A stretch of 64,000 nt of DNA from Trichomonas vaginalis G3 (taxonomy: Eukaryota; Parabasalia; Trichomonadida; Trichomonadidae), in contig NC_067205.1 of NCBI RefSeq assembly GCF_026262505.1, positions 10,974,001 to 11,038,000 of the forward strand, given 5' to 3'. The notes under the pieces are model-generated. The model was given only the letters and a program-made list of their open reading frames with translations, was not told the origin of the DNA and ran no database searches. The position numbers and the translations under genes were made by a program. Of the stretch, positions 60,795 to 64,000 are shown piece by piece; within the stretch, counting starts at the first letter, position 1, and each line of letters opens with the position of its first letter.

Positions 60795-61085
60795 AACTTA
60801 ATATGAAACATGTAAAGTAGACTCTGAGTTCTCAATAAAAATAACTGTACAACCTTCCTTGATATAAGAAAAATGGGAGTCAAAAACCAAATGCCACTTT
60901 TCCTATCATATCATTTTTAATATTTTAAGAAGAGAGATACTGTTCAATGAAAAGATCAGAGATTTTAAGAATTACGTACCATCAAAGCCCTGCAACGAAA
61001 GTATTGCTTCATTTTTGAGAGATATGTTGAAAAAAAAGTGTAAACATTGCGTATTATCTCTCATATTTATAAGTAATGTCCAATC
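60795..61085 (-). repeat. partial duplicate of the Pmp-like gene 5' region
   Basis: Similar to 56640-56905 in the same orientation. On the minus strand it keeps the upstream region and about 33 codons (KWHLVFDSHFSYIKEG, VIFIENSEST), then stops. Divergence is visible along its length, so it is an old duplication. The ankyrin gene lies between the two copies. Confidence 0.7.
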
Positions 61086-61328
61086 AAGTTATCGGGTTTT
61101 CCTACTAGTGCAAAAAACGCGCAAATTCAATTTTAAATAATCGTTTTTGTGCATTTATTGCACTCTATGTAAAACCCAAGTTATCAGAAATATTTTGAAT
61201 TTTTGAAGTAAGTATTTCGTCACACAATCGGAAATATCATGATTCAAATGATTTCAAAACAAAAACAAAATAAAAATAGTTTTTAATATAAAAAAACAAA
61301 AAATAAACAAAAATAAAACAAAAAAATA
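61086..61328. other. intergenic region
   Basis: AT-rich 3' flank of the Furry-like gene; no feature recognised. Confidence 0.5.
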
Positions 61329-64000
61329 TCAATAATATTGATCTGGTTCCATTTCTTCTTCAGCAGCGAAGAAAGATCTATCAAGTTCATTGATATAAGC
61401 CATATCAGGTAAATAGATACTTGCTGGGAACGTGCACAACTCCAAGTTAAAGTTGTTTTCTTCTCTATTTTCTTGATGTTCTTGTTGTTCTTCTTCCTCT
61501 TCATTTGTATTCCTTACAATATCTCCTTGCATTGATTTATTATCATCAATAACAATCTTCAAAACATCCTTCATTATCTTATCAATTGCAATCATGTCTA
61601 CTTTCTCTGTTTCTCTCATCATCTTCAGAGCATCTGTATCAATGAATGTAGACCTCATTTTTGTACATAATTCCGCTGTTTGAGAGAAAGGAGAAACAGG
61701 AATTTGTTTGAGATTATCAGTTAATTCCACAAAACGTTTGCAATCACTTAAAGCAGCAATATTTGGATTCATTTGTGGGAATTGTTGTATTGTTGCAAAT
61801 GTTTGTGGCTTCGAATCATGGAGATCAATTTCATGCAATCTTGGAACTAAAATTGCAATTATTCTGTCGAAGAAATGGAATTCAGGGAAGTAAAACAACT
61901 CTTCAGATACATTAGATGATGAAGATGAATAGTCACTGATGTATTCCGTCATTTCATCCTTGAATAGTTGAGTATAGATTGTTATATCTGGATCATTCTT
62001 TTCTTGTTCGTCAGCAATGAAATAAAACTTAGAAAGTGCTTTAAAAACGTCTTCATCTTTGTTTGTAAGCCTTATTATTGCTGTGGCAATGGAATACAAT
62101 GGAACAATCAAACTCCTCGATCCGGATTCTAAACAATTCGTGAAGAAATTACAAATAATTGGAATGTCACTTTTATCAATTTTGTCGATGATTAATTCGA
62201 CCAATTTCGTGACCATTGTGAACATGTCGTCTGTTATTGACATTGCAGTAACAGCGAATGCCTTTTCCAAGAACTTTACTATTGTTTCATCATCTTTCTC
62301 GATGTAGGAAGACAAATCCTGCAAAGATTTCTGCATCATCAAAACTTTCGGAGTTTTTGTCAAAAATCGAGAAATATCTGTAATTACAACACTCCACATC
62401 CAAGGTAACAGACTCAACAGAGCAGTATACATCCATTTAGGACTACTAGAGAATAATGCCGGGCAGCGTAATTGTACCATCAAGTTCAAAAACTGGAAAA
62501 ATCTGTCGGGATTTTTGATTTCGCCTGAAAAACCTAAAATGTATTTGTAACAACCAGCGAATCTGTCTCCCCATGGTTTATGGAATTTCCAGAACGTGTT
62601 GATGGTAAACTGTGTTCCATTGTAATGGTGTTGGTCTGAAATACATTCAAACAATGTTGGATGTTTGAAGAAAAATTCCAAAACTGACAAACCGGCGTCA
62701 AAAATGTCAGTTAACCAACTCGTGTTGCATTTCAAGGATTCTATTGCTATCCAGAATATTCCTGAGTCAGCAACTAATATATTCTTTTTATGCATTTTTT
62801 CTGCAATGACTTTCAATGTCTTCAAAATTGTTCTGAAATAAAAAACAGGGATTTTCGAACTGTCCAAATCTTTTTTCACATTCAATAAATGATCCAAACA
62901 ATGCGAAATATTGGCAAGAACTCTTGCGAAAATACCAACAATCGCTGAATCATAAACTTCTTCATTTTCATCGTAATCAATTGCTCCTTGGAAACATTTC
63001 AAAGCTATTGAAGAAATTGATAAATCCGAATGACACAAACCCCATTTTAGACAATTCAAACTGAACTCTTGTCCTGAGGAATGGCCGAATTGTGTCTTCA
63101 AGAACTTCCACAGATAAAGAGAAATCTGTTTCGGCTTAATCATGTTAGGAGCAAATGGTTCATTGAAATTTGAAAAAGTTTTATCCATCAACAAAGAAAA
63201 TCTACTGATTATGTCATCAGCAATTTGTAATGTTCTATCTGCAACATGTGGTTTGATACTCGTGAATATAGTATTAACTAGTTTCGTTGTCTCTTCAGGA
63301 TACAAATATTTGAAAATGACACAATATGACAAAATTTTTGGCAAATATTTAAAAATTGGTTTGATTGCGTCTTCTGATAACATTGTTAATACTTTAAGAG
63401 GTGCCAGCATCTGCGCTTTATCATCTATGTAACTAAAATCGAAGTAGGAACTCGATGCTTCATAGAAAATCGGAGGATCCCTGTAATTTCTGTAAAAAGC
63501 ATATTCATATGACAAAAATGAAGTGATGTAATCCAAAACATGTTGGTCGGAAATAGTATAAATATATCTCAATACATGGACAACGGTGTCATTAAACTCT
63601 TTAATGGCATAGATAATTCCACGAATGTTGTCTTCAACTAAAAACGGTTTTTTGTCACCTTTTGACACATGAACACAAAGAGCTCTCCAAATATCATTGT
63701 TTGCAGCATTTGGATTATCGGATGAGACGTGTTTGACAGTGGAAAACACTTTGTCGACGAATGAGAAACAGGAGAATCTCATGAATCTTAGTTCTGTTTC
63801 TCTGGAAATGACTCTGTTTTCGTAATCAAACAAAACTAAGTTGAACCATGGAATAAAATATTTCAGAGTTGAACGAAGAATCTCAGGATTTCGGATAATT
63901 TCCATGAGATCAAATAGTACTTGTTCTAGGACAAAAGGAAAGAGATCTCTCATCTTTTTGGATAATGCAAGAATTGCAGGGTCATCTATTAACGTAAGAG
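61329..64000 (-). CDS. Furry/Tao3/Mor2-like long helical protein, C-terminal part
   Basis: The frame is open from the right window edge to a stop at 61329, about 889 codons; the start lies outside the window, so the Met at 63953 is not taken as the start. It is helical almost throughout, in HEAT-like pairs, with blocks such as LRSTLKYFIPWFNLVLFDYE and FWKFHKPWGDRFAGCYKYIL and a Trp-rich stretch (LLSLLPWMWSVVITDISRFL). Length, helix pattern and the PWF block resemble the Furry/Tao3 family, large scaffolds for NDR kinases in cell shape and division. The end is acidic (EEEEEQQEHQENREENN). The family call is tentative; another HEAT-repeat scaffold is possible. Confidence 0.4.
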   Translation of the reverse strand, partial: LTLIDDPAILALSKKMRDLFPFVLEQVLFDLMEIIRNPEILRSTLKYFIPWFNLVLFDYENRVISRETELRFMRFSCFSFVDKVFSTVKHVSSDNPNAANNDIWRALCVHVSKGDKKPFLVEDNIRGIIYAIKEFNDTVVHVLRYIYTISDQHVLDYITSFLSYEYAFYRNYRDPPIFYEASSSYFDFSYIDDKAQMLAPLKVLTMLSEDAIKPIFKYLPKILSYCVIFKYLYPEETTKLVNTIFTSIKPHVADRTLQIADDIISRFSLLMDKTFSNFNEPFAPNMIKPKQISLYLWKFLKTQFGHSSGQEFSLNCLKWGLCHSDLSISSIALKCFQGAIDYDENEEVYDSAIVGIFARVLANISHCLDHLLNVKKDLDSSKIPVFYFRTILKTLKVIAEKMHKKNILVADSGIFWIAIESLKCNTSWLTDIFDAGLSVLEFFFKHPTLFECISDQHHYNGTQFTINTFWKFHKPWGDRFAGCYKYILGFSGEIKNPDRFFQFLNLMVQLRCPALFSSSPKWMYTALLSLLPWMWSVVITDISRFLTKTPKVLMMQKSLQDLSSYIEKDDETIVKFLEKAFAVTAMSITDDMFTMVTKLVELIIDKIDKSDIPIICNFFTNCLESGSRSLIVPLYSIATAIIRLTNKDEDVFKALSKFYFIADEQEKNDPDITIYTQLFKDEMTEYISDYSSSSSNVSEELFYFPEFHFFDRIIAILVPRLHEIDLHDSKPQTFATIQQFPQMNPNIAALSDCKRFVELTDNLKQIPVSPFSQTAELCTKMRSTFIDTDALKMMRETEKVDMIAIDKIMKDVLKIVIDDNKSMQGDIVRNTNEEEEEQQEHQENREENNFNLELCTFPASIYLPDMAYINELDRSFFAAEEEMEPDQYY

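Overview
The window looks like nuclear DNA of a trichomonad (Parabasalia), most likely Trichomonas vaginalis or a close relative. It is AT-rich and its genes have no visible introns. Several starts lie 3-25 nt downstream of a TCA(C/T)(T/A) initiator, the core promoter known from T. vaginalis. The gene set also fits: R2R3 Myb, ankyrin/DUF3447 protein, Pmp-like surface protein, AP-3 delta, long coiled-coil proteins, and large Polinton (Maverick) elements. The species call is an inference, because no rRNA or other marker is present.

Layout. (1) 1-11059: the end of one Polinton (copy A), cut by the left edge and read mainly on the minus strand. It holds a 22-bp tandem array, packaging ATPase, three small conserved genes, an HNH nuclease cassette, penton-like and major capsid genes, a large Gln-rich protein, and a 1.3-kb repeat-rich terminus. 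(2) 11060-21431: host DNA with a NudC-type NADH pyrophosphatase, a BAR/SH3-like protein, a nested pair of DNA transposons (mariner-like 14302-16824 carrying another element at 14519-16171), a tRNA-like relic, a 937-aa coiled-coil protein and a helix-turn-helix protein. (3) 21432-45242: a second Polinton (copy B) with both termini in view, 1.1-kb terminal inverted repeats and a 6-bp target duplication TATAGA. Its left half repeats copy A in opposite orientation, but an SF3 (D5-like) helicase sits where copy A has the HNH gene. Its right half holds KilA-N relics, a phage-type tail-fibre gene, an integrase relic, a pVI-like protein, a diverged paralogous pair and several small unknown genes. About half its genes look whole; the rest are broken, with roughly fifteen or more breaks overall. 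(4) 45249-64000: host DNA with a frameshifted two-repeat protein gene, a 3.4-kb TIR element with 8-bp target duplication, an R2R3 Myb gene, a 1.05-kb TIR element with 9-bp target duplication, AP-3 delta, a 5'-truncated Pmp-like gene, an ankyrin gene split by blocks of a 37-bp minisatellite, and the 3' part of a long Furry/Tao3-like gene running off the right edge.

In the Polintons, the capsid genes, large protein, packaging ATPase and integrase form the virus-like core. Genes are separated by short A/T-rich gaps, sometimes with divergent starts about 36 bp apart. I recognise no family-B DNA polymerase and no adenovirus-type protease in copy B, so the helicase is the only recognisable replication gene. 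The most notable observations are the phage-like HxH-rich fibre, the HNH/helicase exchange, two unrelated tandem arrays of the same 22-bp period at the same site in the two copies, the satellite-split ankyrin gene, and three small transposons whose ends and target duplications can be read directly.
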